Origin: an uncultured Lachnospiraceae bacterium
GTDB lineage: Bacteria; Bacillota; Clostridia; Lachnospirales; Lachnospiraceae
Direction: 5' to 3'
Length of the DNA stretch: 38,071 nt
Assembly (NCBI GenBank): GCA_947600145.1
Contig: CANQGA010000007.1
Location: forward strand, 1-38,071
The position numbers were made by a program, and so were the translations under genes. Positions 15,681 to 24,255 of this stretch are shown here, one piece after another. The notes below the pieces were generated by a model. That model had not been told where the DNA came from. It was given only the letters and a program-made list of their open reading frames with translations, and searched no databases. Positions within the stretch are counted from its first letter, which is position 1, and each line of letters starts with the position of its first letter.

Positions 15681-16158
15681 GAAGATCAGCGAGGTGGCGG
15701 CCCGGATCAACCGTGATTATGAGGGCAGGCCGGTTCATCTGATCTGTATCCTGAAGGGAGGAGCGTTTTTTACCTGCGAGCTGGCCAAACGGCTGACGGT
15801 TCCGGTATCCCTGGATTTTATGTCGGTGTCCAGCTACGGAGGGGGGACTGAATCCAGCGGCGTGGTCCGGATCGTCAAGGACCTGGATGAACCGCTTGAG
15901 GGCAAGGATGTCCTGATCGTGGAGGATATCATCGATTCCGGCCGTACTCTGGCCTATCTGATCGAGATCCTGAAGCAGCGGGGGCCGAAGAGCATCCGCC
16001 TGTGCACGCTGCTTGACAAGCCGGAACGGCGCGTGAAGAAGCAGGTGAAGGTGGATTACACATGTTTTTCGATCCCGGATGAGTTCGTGGTAGGCTACGG
16101 ACTGGATTATGATCAGAAATACCGGAATCTCCCGTATATCGGAGTAGTGGAATTTTAA
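15634..16158 (+). CDS. hpt: Hypoxanthine phosphoribosyltransferase
   Basis: A 174-residue purine salvage enzyme that joins hypoxanthine or guanine to PRPP to give IMP or GMP. The PRPP-binding motif [10 protein letters not shown] is at residues 96-105; CILKGGAFF and DFMSVSSYG are conserved loops, and YRNLPYIGV is the typical C-terminal region. GGAGGAGA precedes the ATG by about six bases. It overlaps tilS by 47 bases and ends 14 bases before ftsH, the standard tilS-hpt-ftsH order of Firmicutes. Confidence 0.95.
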   Translation: MAEKIRVLIAEEDVNKKISEVAARINRDYEGRPVHLICILKGGAFFTCELAKRLTVPVSLDFMSVSSYGGGTESSGVVRIVKDLDEPLEGKDVLIVEDIIDSGRTLAYLIEILKQRGPKSIRLCTLLDKPERRVKKQVKVDYTCFSIPDEFVVGYGLDYDQKYRNLPYIGVVEF

Positions 16159-16172
16159 GGAGGCAGTCAGAG

Positions 16173-17984
16173 TTGAGACAGCGGCAGACGATGGGCAATG
16201 GGCTGGGCCTTGTCCTGATCATTCTGGTCGTGCTTTTTGCGGCCAACGCGTTTAACCGGCGCAGTTATCCGGAGGAGCTGACCCAGCAGGCATATATGCA
16301 GCAGGTGGAGTCGGGCAGAGTGGCGTTCGTGACGATCGTCCAGAACAAGGAGACGCCGACGGGCCAGCTTCTGCTTACGATGAAGGACGGCACGGTCTGC
16401 CGTCTCTTTGTATCGGATGTGACGGAAGAAGCGGATTATCTGATGGAGCAGGGCGTGGAGTTCTCCCGCGAGGATGTGCCCCATGAGAGCTATCTTCTGT
16501 CCCTGATCGTTCCGGTGGCCGTATCCGGCATCGTTTTGGTGGTGCTGTTCATGATGATGAACGCCAGGGCGTCCGGAGGCGGCGCCAACGCCAAGATGAT
16601 GAATTTCGGCAAGAGCCGCGCCAGGCTCTGCGAGGACGCCGGTAAGTTCAGCTTTAAGAATGTGGCAGGTCTTCGGGAGGAGAAGGAGGATCTGGAGGAG
16701 CTTGTCGATTTCCTGAAAGCACCCCAGAAATATACCTCCGTGGGCGCCAGGATCCCCAAGGGCGTGCTGCTTGTGGGACCTCCCGGCACCGGAAAGACCT
16801 TGCTTGCCAAGGCGGTGGCCGGCGAGTCCGGCGTGCCGTTCTTCAGCATTTCCGGATCGGATTTTGTGGAGATGTTCGTTGGCGTGGGCGCTTCCCGTGT
16901 CCGCGACCTGTTCGAGGACGCGAAGAAGAACGCGCCCTGTATCGTGTTCATCGATGAGATCGACGCCGTGGCCCGCCAGAGAGGCACCGGCCTGGGCGGC
17001 GGCCATGATGAGAGAGAGCAGACGCTGAACCAGCTTCTGGTGGAGATGGACGGATTCGGAGTCAATGAAGGGATCATCGTGATGGCAGCCACCAACCGCG
17101 TGGATATCCTGGATCCGGCGATCCTGCGTCCGGGCCGCTTCGACCGGAAGATCGTGGTGGGCCGCCCCGACGTGAAGGGCAGGGAGGAGATCCTGAAGGT
17201 CCACGCCCATGATAAGCCGTTGAGCGACGATGTGGATCTGGAACGGGTGGCGCGGACCACGGCCGGCTTTACCGGCGCGGACCTGGAGAGCCTTCTGAAT
17301 GAGTCGGCGATCCTGGCGGCCCGGGAGAACCGGAAGTTTATCACGCAGAATGATATCGACCGGTCCTTTATCAAGGTGGGCATCGGCGCGGAGAAGCGCA
17401 GCCGCGTGATCTCCGAGAAGGAGAAGCGGATCACCGCCTATCACGAGACCGGCCACGCGATCCTGTTCCACCTTCTTCCCGATGTGGGACCGGTGCATAC
17501 CATTTCCATCATCCCTACGGGTCAGGGCGCTGCCGGCTACACGATGCCGCTGCCGGAGAAGGACGAGATGTTCAATACAAAGGGCAGGATGCTGCAGGAT
17601 ATCATGGTATCCCTGGGCGGGCGCATCGCCGAGGAGCTGGTCTTTGACGACATTACGACCGGCGCTTCCCAGGATATCAAGCAGGCCACGTCCCTTGCCC
17701 GCGCCATGGTCGTCAAGTACGGCATGTCCGAGAAGGTCGGAACCATCAATTACGAGACGGACAGCGAGGAAGTCTTCATCGGCCGGGAGTTGGCCCATGC
17801 TAAGAGCTACGGAGAGCAGGTGACCTCCGTCATCGACAGCGAGGTGAAACGGATCATCGACGAGTGCTACGCCAAAGCGAAGGGCATCATCGAGGAGCAT
17901 ATGGATGTGCTGCACAAATGCACGGAGCTCCTGATGGAGAAAGAGAAGATCGGCCAGGAAGAATTTGAGGCGCTCTTTGTATAA
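16173..17984 (+). CDS. ftsH: ATP-dependent zinc metalloprotease FtsH
   Basis: A 603-residue membrane AAA+ protease that degrades misfolded membrane proteins and short-lived regulators. There are two N-terminal membrane helices (about residues 8-26 and 109-129) around an extracytoplasmic domain; Walker A GPPGTGKT at 202-209, Walker B VFIDEIDA, and the zinc motif HETGH at 424-428. The TTG start at 16173 has AAGGAGG nine bases upstream; an ATG at 16191 is the alternative. The family usually has 600-650 residues. It probably ends the tilS operon. Confidence 0.95.
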   Translation: MRQRQTMGNGLGLVLIILVVLFAANAFNRRSYPEELTQQAYMQQVESGRVAFVTIVQNKETPTGQLLLTMKDGTVCRLFVSDVTEEADYLMEQGVEFSREDVPHESYLLSLIVPVAVSGIVLVVLFMMMNARASGGGANAKMMNFGKSRARLCEDAGKFSFKNVAGLREEKEDLEELVDFLKAPQKYTSVGARIPKGVLLVGPPGTGKTLLAKAVAGESGVPFFSISGSDFVEMFVGVGASRVRDLFEDAKKNAPCIVFIDEIDAVARQRGTGLGGGHDEREQTLNQLLVEMDGFGVNEGIIVMAATNRVDILDPAILRPGRFDRKIVVGRPDVKGREEILKVHAHDKPLSDDVDLERVARTTAGFTGADLESLLNESAILAARENRKFITQNDIDRSFIKVGIGAEKRSRVISEKEKRITAYHETGHAILFHLLPDVGPVHTISIIPTGQGAAGYTMPLPEKDEMFNTKGRMLQDIMVSLGGRIAEELVFDDITTGASQDIKQATSLARAMVVKYGMSEKVGTINYETDSEEVFIGRELAHAKSYGEQVTSVIDSEVKRIIDECYAKAKGIIEEHMDVLHKCTELLMEKEKIGQEEFEALFV

Positions 17985-18111
17985 AATGTGCCATTTTTCT
18001 CGTCGGTATAGCGGATGGAACCGCGGGACGAAGTCCGGAATGGAATGCGAATCAGATATTTTGCACAAAAAACGACGATAGATTTTGTGAACTTTGTGAA
18101 TCGTATCCCTT

Positions 18112-18141
18112 TTCAAATCAGGTGCGGTGTGATAGTATAAT
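18112..18141 (+). promoter_or_regulatory. Candidate promoter in the ftsH-GH13 gap
   Basis: TATAAT (18136-18141) is perfect; the -35 TTCAAA (18112-18117) at 18 bases is weak. Transcription would start near 18148 and run to the hairpin at 18208-18237 with no open frame between. Confidence 0.45.
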
Positions 18142-18147
18142 ACACGT

Positions 18148-18240
18148 ACCCCCCAATACATTATTTAGTTTTTGCTACACCCCATAAGAAACGAAATACC
18201 TTCTCCTGAAAGAACCGGTTACCCCACCGGTTCTTTCACT
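18148..18240 (+). ncRNA. Candidate C-rich small RNA
   Basis: Between the TATAAT and a perfect 12-bp hairpin lies a stretch of about 90 bases without a gene. It contains three short C-runs in an otherwise A/T-rich sequence: CCCCCC near 18149-18154, ACACCCC at 18178-18183, and ACCCC in the hairpin loop. Small RNAs of Firmicutes often use such C-rich single-stranded motifs to pair with ribosome binding sites. No Rfam family is recognised by eye; this may equally be a leader or terminator zone of ftsH. Confidence 0.35.
18208..18240 (+). terminator. Hairpin terminator downstream of ftsH
   Basis: GAAAGAACCGGT (18208-18219) pairs perfectly with ACCGGTTCTTTC (18226-18237) around a six-base C-rich loop. 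The T-rich right arm gives only a weak U-tract. It ends either ftsH or the candidate small RNA. Confidence 0.6.
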
Positions 18241-18335
18241 TTCCGCAATATCCGCAAATACCCCCTTGCCTATTTCCGGCTAATCATATAAAATGAGACG
18301 TGACAGTTCAGACGAGATGACAGGAGATAGATTTT

Positions 18336-20396
18336 ATGAATAAGGAAGCCCTGTTTACTGATGAGACCCGGGACTTTCGGACGCCGGCGGAGGCCGACGC
18401 AGGGCAGCAGGTGACGTTCCGTTTCCGGACAGGCCGCAACGACGTAAACGAAGTGTATTTCGCGGAGCAGGATGAAGAGCCGAAGCGCATGTGGCGCGGC
18501 GGATCGGACGCGCTGTTCGATTATTTTGAATATCATATGATCGTGCCGGATTATCCGGTGTACTACCATTTTCAGATCGTAAAGGATGATGATGTCTGCG
18601 TTTATAACCGCCTCGGGGCCGATCAGGACAGTCACAGGCAGTTTGATTTCTGCCTGACGCCCGGCTTTCATACGCCCCAGTGGGCCAAGGGCGCGGTCAT
18701 GTATCAGATCTTCGTGGACCGGTTCTGCCGCGGAGACGCGGATAACGATGTCGTTGACAATGAGTACATTTATGTGGGTTCTCCCGTCAAATATGTGGAG
18801 GACTGGTATTCCTACCCGGCCAGCGTGGATATCGGCCGTTTCTACGGCGGCGATCTGAAGGGAGTGCGGGACAAACTGGACTATATCCGCAGTCTTGGCG
18901 TGGATGTCATTTATTTCAATCCGATCTTTGTCTCGCCGTCCAACCACAAATACGACACGCAGGATTACGACCACATCGACCCCCACTACGGAAGGATCGT
19001 AAAGGACGGCGGCGAGGCGGCGGTTCTGTCCCGCGGCAACCGTGACGCGTCCAGATACCGCGTCCGCACCGCGTCGCCGGAGAATCTGGCCGCCAGCGAC
19101 CGGTTCTTCGCGGATTTCGTGCACGAGGCCCATGAGAAAGGGCTGCGCGTCATCATCGACGGCGTCTTCAATCACTGCGGCTCCTTCAATAAATGGCTGG
19201 ACCGGGAGAATATTTACGGAAGCACGGGGCAGTACGCGCCGGGCGCCTACGCGTCAAAGGACAGCCCCTACCGCACCTTCTTTAAGTTCCGCCGGCAGGA
19301 TGACTGGCCGGACAACGCGTCCTACGAGGGCTGGTGGGGTTATGAGACGCTTCCGAAGCTGAACTACGAGGAATCGCCGAAGCTTTACGAATATATCCTT
19401 CAGATCGCGCGCAAATGGGTCTCTCCGCCGTATAACGTGGACGGCTGGCGTCTGGACGTGGCCGCGGATCTGGGACACAGCAGCGAGTTCAACCATAAGT
19501 TCTGGAGGGATTTCCGGAAGGCTGTGAAGGAGGCGAATCCGGAGGCGTTAATACTGGCGGAGCACTACGGCGATCCGTCGCCGTGGCTGGAAGGCGACCA
19601 GTGGGATACGGTCATGAATTACGACGCGTTCATGGAGCCGCTGACCTGGTTCCTGACCGGAATGGAGAAGCACAGCGACGAGTACGACCCGAACCTGTAC
19701 GGCGACGGGGAGGCGTTCTTCCGCTCCATGAATTACTATATGAGCAGGATGCAGATGCCGTCGCTTCTGACATCCATGAATGAGCTGTCCAACCATGACC
19801 ATTCCCGGTTCATGACCCGCACCAACCGGACGCCGGGGCGCATCGGAATAAGAGGGCCGGAAGCTGCGGAAAAAGGCATCCACAAGGGCATCTTCCGGGA
19901 GGCTGTGGTGGTCCAGATGACCTGGCCGGGCGCTCCTACGATCTATTACGGCGATGAGACCGGCCTGTGCGGCTGGACGGATCCGGACAACCGCAGGACC
20001 TATCCCTGGGGCCGGGAGGATCAGGAAATGATCGAGTTCCACCGCTACATGATCGGCCTGCATAAGATGAACGGGGCCCTGCGCCACGGTTCCTTAAAGC
20101 AGCTGGCCGCCGGGCGGCAGCTGATCGCCTACGGCCGGTTCGACGCGGACAACCGCTGCGTGGTGGCGGTGAACAACAGCGCGTCGCCGCAGACCGTGAG
20201 TATTCCGGTCTGGCAGATCGGCATCGAGGACAGCGACCGGCTGACCCGGGTGATCAAGACCGATTCCGACGGCTACAACGTGGGTGCTGTCGATCTTGCG
20301 GTGGAGGACGGATATGTGGAACTGGAGATGGACGGCAGCAGCGCCGTGCTGCTGGTATCCAACAAGAGCGGCTACAATGTGGAGAAAACCCCTTGA
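18336..20396 (+). CDS. GH13 alpha-glycosidase (neopullulanase/cyclomaltodextrinase type)
   Basis: A 686-residue enzyme. Residues about 1-110 look like the N-terminal CBM34-like beta domain of this subfamily; the GH13 barrel begins near 120 (WAKGAVMYQIFVDRFC). The catalytic triad positions are Asp374 in DGWRLDVA (nucleophile), Glu409 in LAEHYGD (acid/base) and Asp488 in NHDHSR. A C-terminal beta domain follows. It hydrolyses alpha-1,4 (and some alpha-1,6) bonds in maltodextrins, pullulan or cyclodextrins. No signal peptide is seen, so it is intracellular and acts on imported oligosaccharides. The start has AGGAG about nine bases upstream. It is a single-gene unit ahead of tRNA-Leu. Confidence 0.92.
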   Translation: MNKEALFTDETRDFRTPAEADAGQQVTFRFRTGRNDVNEVYFAEQDEEPKRMWRGGSDALFDYFEYHMIVPDYPVYYHFQIVKDDDVCVYNRLGADQDSHRQFDFCLTPGFHTPQWAKGAVMYQIFVDRFCRGDADNDVVDNEYIYVGSPVKYVEDWYSYPASVDIGRFYGGDLKGVRDKLDYIRSLGVDVIYFNPIFVSPSNHKYDTQDYDHIDPHYGRIVKDGGEAAVLSRGNRDASRYRVRTASPENLAASDRFFADFVHEAHEKGLRVIIDGVFNHCGSFNKWLDRENIYGSTGQYAPGAYASKDSPYRTFFKFRRQDDWPDNASYEGWWGYETLPKLNYEESPKLYEYILQIARKWVSPPYNVDGWRLDVAADLGHSSEFNHKFWRDFRKAVKEANPEALILAEHYGDPSPWLEGDQWDTVMNYDAFMEPLTWFLTGMEKHSDEYDPNLYGDGEAFFRSMNYYMSRMQMPSLLTSMNELSNHDHSRFMTRTNRTPGRIGIRGPEAAEKGIHKGIFREAVVVQMTWPGAPTIYYGDETGLCGWTDPDNRRTYPWGREDQEMIEFHRYMIGLHKMNGALRHGSLKQLAAGRQLIAYGRFDADNRCVVAVNNSASPQTVSIPVWQIGIEDSDRLTRVIKTDSDGYNVGAVDLAVEDGYVELEMDGSSAVLLVSNKSGYNVEKTP

Positions 20397-20454
20397 TTTT
20401 TTACTTCGGCTGTGATACACTGAACTTCGCCGGCAGACCGCGCGGCGCATAAGC

Positions 20455-20538
20455 GCGGGTATGGTGGAATAGGCAGACACAAGAGACTTAAAATCTCTCG
20501 GGGGCGACCCCGTGCCGGTTCAAGTCCGGCTACCCGCA
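20455..20538 (+). tRNA. tRNA-Leu (anticodon UAA)
   Basis: An 84-base class II tRNA. Acceptor GCGGGTA pairs with TACCCGC, then discriminator A. The anticodon loop CTTAAAA carries TAA; a long variable arm (CGGGGGCGACCCCG) and the T-arm GCCGGTTCAAGTCCGGC follow. CCA is not encoded. The gene is intact although the mobile element lies directly downstream. Confidence 0.96.
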
Positions 20539-20550
20539 GCAGACCAGTAT

Positions 20551-20599
20551 AATCCGAACCCGTTTCCTGTGGGAGATGGGTTCGGATTATTGTTTTTCT
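20551..20599 (+). terminator. Terminator of tRNA-Leu
   Basis: AATCCGAACCC (20551-20561) pairs perfectly with GGGTTCGGATT (20578-20588), followed by ATTGTTTTTCTT. A strong intrinsic terminator. The junction with the mobile element lies in or just after this structure. Confidence 0.85.
20578..20599 (+). other. Candidate left attachment site
   Basis: Two short words here recur at the right end: GGTTCGGATT (20579-20588; also 32337-32346) and TTGTTTTTCT (20590-20599; also 32392-32401). Either could be the crossover core of the serine recombinase. The first is of mixed composition and statistically stronger; the second is a T-tract but gives more sensible host and element products. Confidence 0.4.
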
Positions 20600-20701
20600 T
20601 CGACCGGTACGAAGCAACTTATTTCCGCAACGGAGTGAGGAAACAGCCGACTTCCAAACCGAGAGGGCCGCGGAAAAAGAAACGAACCCTATAGACAAAC
20701 A

Positions 20702-20739
20702 GGACGGGCGCACCGTTGAAACGATGCGTCCGCCCCGTC
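20702..20739 (-). terminator. Terminator of the small minus-strand gene
   Basis: An imperfect stem of GACGGGCG-CACCGTT against AACGATG-CGTCCGCCCCGTC; on the minus strand it is followed by CTGTTTG. It lies just after the stop codon at 20750. Confidence 0.5.
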
Positions 20740-20749
20740 ATCTCTATCC

Positions 20750-20929
20750 TTATTCTGTTTTGGTCTCCTGCTTCTCCGCCTCCCGCTGCCTCTTCCATTC
20801 GGCAAACTCCCGCTGACCTTCCTCACTCTTATAGAAAGCGAGAATGTCCGGCAGGATACAGCGGGCAATCGCTTCAATCTTATGCTGCGGAATGTTTGTG
20901 CGGTTGATCAGCTTCTTGCGTCTGCCCAA
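20750..20929 (-). CDS. Small conserved element-borne protein of unknown function
   Basis: A 59-residue protein using a TTG start at 20929, with GGAGGG five bases upstream and an in-frame stop nine codons before it. It begins MGRRKKLINRTNIPQHK and contains ARCILPDILAFYKSEEGQRE, then ends in a charged helix (EWKRQREAEKQETKTE). I recall similar small proteins in Clostridia mobile elements, but know no function. It is the only gene of the element on the minus strand and has its own terminator. Confidence 0.65.
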   Translation of the reverse strand: MGRRKKLINRTNIPQHKIEAIARCILPDILAFYKSEEGQREFAEWKRQREAEKQETKTE

Positions 20930-21241
20930 TCCTGCCCTCCTTGTTTCTTTTGTTTATGTATCACTCGCTGCTACATCCTCCTTTTGATTGGCAATAGATT
21001 TTCAAGTTGAGAGGGTGCTCCTTCAATATGCAACGGACATCTCTGTGCCGCTTTGGATGTATTTGATCGAAAAACGCCCTCTACTTTACAACGGACTATT
21101 TATCGGCAAATGAGGGGGTGTCGGGAAAGAATATTTTGAAAGCATTGGTATCCTCCGCTTTGAAAAGCCGAAGATATCACTGTTGCTTGAATACGTTTTT
21201 GAAAGAATAGCAAGCAAATCCGGTGTGGCTACACACAGCGG

Positions 21242-21283
21242 AAAAATGACCGCCCTCCGAGTTACGGAGAACGGTCATTTTTG
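21242..21283. terminator. Bidirectional hairpin terminator
   Basis: AAAAATGACCG and CTCCG pair with CGGAG and CGGTCATTTTT, with small internal bulges. A and T runs at the two ends would allow termination on both strands. Confidence 0.65.
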
Positions 21284-21326
21284 TTCGTGGGATAGTCCCA
21301 CACCCTTATAAAAACTGAAAATGCTC

Positions 21327-21355
21327 TTGCTTTTATTCGCAGTATCGAGTACAAT
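21327..21355 (+). promoter_or_regulatory. SigA promoter at the left of the element
   Basis: TTGCTT (21327-21332), 17 bases, TACAAT (21350-21355). It lies 36 bases before the ATG of the excisionase-like gene and may drive the genes from there into the mod-res pair. Confidence 0.65.
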
Positions 21356-21390
21356 ATATTATGTTGAATTGTATCGAAAAGGAGCGCAGG

Positions 21391-21600
21391 ATGATGAAAT
21401 ACCTATCCATTCGGCAGACAGCGGAACGCTGGGGCATTTCGACCCGGCGCATACAGATTCTTTGCGCTCAAGGACGTGTTCCCGGGGCGATAAGAATTGA
21501 TTATTCATGGGCCATCCCCGACGACGAGCCGAAGCCGAAGGACGCGAGAATCAAGAGCGGGAAATATATTAAGTCTGGAGACGCAAATAATGATAGATGA
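21391..21600 (+). CDS. Excisionase/MerR-like helix-turn-helix protein
   Basis: A 69-residue DNA-binding protein. It begins MMKYLSIRQTAERWGIS and continues TRRIQILCAQGRVPGA, the pattern of the winged helix of excisionase/MerR-like proteins. I chose 21391 because AAGGAG lies six bases upstream; the in-frame ATG at 21361 has none. In integrative elements such proteins often direct excision or regulate cargo. Here it lies at the end opposite the recombinase gene. It overlaps the following gene by 11 bases. Confidence 0.75.
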   Translation: MMKYLSIRQTAERWGISTRRIQILCAQGRVPGAIRIDYSWAIPDDEPKPKDARIKSGKYIKSGDANNDR

Positions 21601-22033
21601 GTTTCAATCACTCAACGCCCAGAGCAATGAGCGATCTTTAGAAATCGCAAAAATACTGATCAAGGCAGCAAAAGAGACTCATGCTGTTATTTCAAGATCT
21701 GAAGCAAGATGCACCGCTGCACGAAACAGTATGGCAACACACGATAAGGAAACCATGTGGCGAACGCTTCAGGAATACATCAGTTACTACGCCGGTTTTA
21801 TTAATAGTATGACTATGTTGACCGGGATCGGGCTTCAGCGGGTCAACAGGGAATTCTATGACCGGGTTACTGCGGTTGATATAGAGTATCAACTGCAAAT
21901 CATAATTGGATTTGTATATGCCAAAGAAGCGCTGGACAGTGTATTCAAAGAAACATATAAGCAATGCGTGAAAAAGCTTTTGAAACAAAGCAAACTGTTC
22001 GACGACAATGAGCTGAAGCGTCTGCTCATATAA
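21590..22033 (+). CDS. Unrecognised helical protein
   Basis: A 147-residue, mostly helical cytoplasmic protein, not recognised. It starts MIDEFQSLNAQSNERSLEIAK; no membrane segment or enzymatic motif is seen. The ATG at 21590 follows GGAG and overlaps the end of the preceding gene, so they are translationally coupled. It lies about 100 bases before mod. It may belong to the excisionase unit or be an accessory of the restriction system. Confidence 0.6.
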   Translation: MIDEFQSLNAQSNERSLEIAKILIKAAKETHAVISRSEARCTAARNSMATHDKETMWRTLQEYISYYAGFINSMTMLTGIGLQRVNREFYDRVTAVDIEYQLQIIIGFVYAKEALDSVFKETYKQCVKKLLKQSKLFDDNELKRLLI

Positions 22034-22138
22034 GCCCACGGATATACCGTGTACGCCCAAAAGGGCGCACTACTCCCTCGGCCTAATCGAGATAGGTCTT
22101 TCACTACTACAAAATCACATGGCACTGGAGGAACTGAT

Positions 22139-24253
22139 ATGGCTGCAATCAATGAGCTGCTCCGTCAGATAGAAGATAAGAATCTTCGGGAACGGCTTGA
22201 AAAGGAAATTGCCGAGCTCAGCAAGCAAAAGAAGTTTGGGCTTGTGTTTGAGGATCACATCCCGGAGCGTACGCCGTTATATGGGATTGAGATTCGCAAA
22301 GGTACATTGGTCGCAGTCAAGGGTGAGGATATTCGTGATGTGTATGTGGTGACATCCATCTCTGATGGGATCGCGCAATGCATGAGCAAAGCCACAAGAG
22401 AAACGATCGAAAAGCCTTTGGACACGTTGGTGGCTGTCGCGCAATTTGGCGAACCTATTTTTCCCTCTCTGATTCCAATGGGAAAAGTAGAAAATGCCCC
22501 GGACAGCCAGCTTTGGCACACGCTGATTGAGGCAGACAACTACCATGCGCTGCAACTTCTGGAATACCTCTATCCGGGGCAGGTGGACTGTATCTACATA
22601 GACCCGCCTTACAACACGGGAGCGCGGGACTGGAAATACAACAATGACTATGTGGATGCCACCGACAGCTACCGACACAGCAAATGGCTCTCCATGATGC
22701 AGCGGCGGCTTAAAATCGCAAAGAGGCTTCTCAACCCCGAAAACTCAGTATTGATCGTCACTATTGATGAGAAGGAGTATCTGCATCTTGGGTGCCTGCT
22801 GGAAGAAATGTTCCCAGAAGCGCGGATACAGATGATTTCAACCGTTATCAATCCAAAAGGCAATAGACGGGATAATGAATTTTCCAGATGCGAGGAATAT
22901 ATCTACTTTGTCTATTTAGGTAACTCTAAAATATTCACAAATGGCTCTGATATGTTGCGAGAAGTGGATGAGGATGTGGATGAGAGCGGAAAAGGAAGCT
23001 CAATACGCCTACGCGCGTTATTGAGACAGGCGAGCAACCATGGGAAACGAAGTGATCGCCCCAACTTGTTTTATCCTCTTTTGTTTGAAAGCAATACGGG
23101 GAAATTCATGGGGCATGGCCCAGTCCTTTCTATATCAGATGATAGAAATAATTATATAGCGCCAGAAGGTGCTGTAGCAATGTGGCCTATTGGTGCCAAC
23201 GGTACAGAACTTACATGGAATCTGCAACCATCTACTTTGATGGAGAAATATCGTCAACATTTTTTGAGCTTTGGACGATGGGACGGAAAGCAACGGACAG
23301 GCTATTATTTATCAGCAGGACAGGAAGAAAACTTCAAGAATGGAATGTATGATATTGTTGGGCAAGACCAGGACGGAGCTTACATTATAAAGTTAAAAGC
23401 AACAGAAGAAAGAGATGTCCGTCCAATGACGATCTGGCATAAAAAGTCTCATTCTGCAAGTGAGTATGGAACAACTCTACTCAATAATATATTTCATGAT
23501 AGACGGTTCTCTTTCCCAAAGTCTCTATATGCTGTCCATGATGCGATTCGCTTCTTCGTAGCCAACAATCCTGACGCCCTCATCGTCGATTTCTTTGCCG
23601 GTTCAGGCACAACGCTTCATGCGGTCAACCTCCTGAACGCAGAGGACGGAGGCAATCGTCGGTGTATCTTGGTAACGAACAACGAGGTCTCTGACGAGGA
23701 AGCAAAGTCGCTTAAAAAACGGGGGCTCCAGCCCGGCGACGAAGAATGGGAAAAGCTCGGCATTGCCCGCTATGTTACATGGCCCCGGACGGTGTGCAGT
23801 ATTGAAGGGCATGATATAAACGGCGAGCCGCTGAAAGGGGATTATCTCGGCACAGAGCTTGCCATGAGTGATGGCTTTGCCGCCAATGTGGAATACTTCA
23901 GACTCGGTTTTCTGGATAAAAGCAGCGTTGCTTTGGGTCAGCAATTCCGGGAAATCCTCCCCATGCTGTGGTTGAAATCCGGCGCTGTCGGCCCGCGTCC
24001 TATTCTGACGGGTGAGGGCTTGCCCGATATGCTGATTCTGGAAGGCAGCAACTTCGCTGTGCTGATCGACGAGCGGTATTTTGGTGCGTTTCTGCGAGAA
24101 CTTGACGCGCACTCAAATGTTGAGCATGTTTACCTTGTTACCAACTCTGAGGACGCTTACCGGGAGATGAGCGAGCGCATCTCGGTGCCCCATGTGACGC
24201 AGCTCTACCGGGATTACATTGACAATTTTGTTATCAGCAGCAGGAGGAACTGA
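22139..24253 (+). CDS. Type III-like site-specific DNA methyltransferase (Mod)
   Basis: A 704-residue protein. The adenine-methyltransferase catalytic motif DPPYNTG starts at residue 155, and the AdoMet motif DFFAGSGTT at residue 484. This order (catalytic before AdoMet) is the beta class used by type III Mod subunits. The stretch between them, about residues 235-465, is the expected target-recognition domain and has visibly lower GC than its flanks. The ATG at 22139 has GGAGGA seven bases upstream; an in-frame ATG at 22049 has none. Res follows after two bases, so they form one translation unit. Expected role: methylates host DNA at a short asymmetric site. Recognition sequence unknown. Confidence 0.88.
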   Translation: MAAINELLRQIEDKNLRERLEKEIAELSKQKKFGLVFEDHIPERTPLYGIEIRKGTLVAVKGEDIRDVYVVTSISDGIAQCMSKATRETIEKPLDTLVAVAQFGEPIFPSLIPMGKVENAPDSQLWHTLIEADNYHALQLLEYLYPGQVDCIYIDPPYNTGARDWKYNNDYVDATDSYRHSKWLSMMQRRLKIAKRLLNPENSVLIVTIDEKEYLHLGCLLEEMFPEARIQMISTVINPKGNRRDNEFSRCEEYIYFVYLGNSKIFTNGSDMLREVDEDVDESGKGSSIRLRALLRQASNHGKRSDRPNLFYPLLFESNTGKFMGHGPVLSISDDRNNYIAPEGAVAMWPIGANGTELTWNLQPSTLMEKYRQHFLSFGRWDGKQRTGYYLSAGQEENFKNGMYDIVGQDQDGAYIIKLKATEERDVRPMTIWHKKSHSASEYGTTLLNNIFHDRRFSFPKSLYAVHDAIRFFVANNPDALIVDFFAGSGTTLHAVNLLNAEDGGNRRCILVTNNEVSDEEAKSLKKRGLQPGDEEWEKLGIARYVTWPRTVCSIEGHDINGEPLKGDYLGTELAMSDGFAANVEYFRLGFLDKSSVALGQQFREILPMLWLKSGAVGPRPILTGEGLPDMLILEGSNFAVLIDERYFGAFLRELDAHSNVEHVYLVTNSEDAYREMSERISVPHVTQLYRDYIDNFVISSRRN

Positions 24254-24255
24254 CA

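Larger units (their letters stand above)
20930..21390. other. Long intergenic region with hairpins and a possible gene relic
   Basis: 461 bases without a convincing gene. From 21115 to 21303 one forward frame is open (KEYFESIGILRFEKPK, then LLLEYVFERIASKSG) but has no ATG and no ribosome site, so it may be a decayed 3' gene fragment. The word CAACGGAC occurs twice (about 21041 and 21090). The right end carries the hairpin and promoter listed separately. Confidence 0.45.

Noticed and set aside
16167-18161. 664-codon minus-strand frame over ftsH
   Set aside because: Shadow of ftsH on the opposite strand, His/Leu/Arg-rich, no ribosome site.
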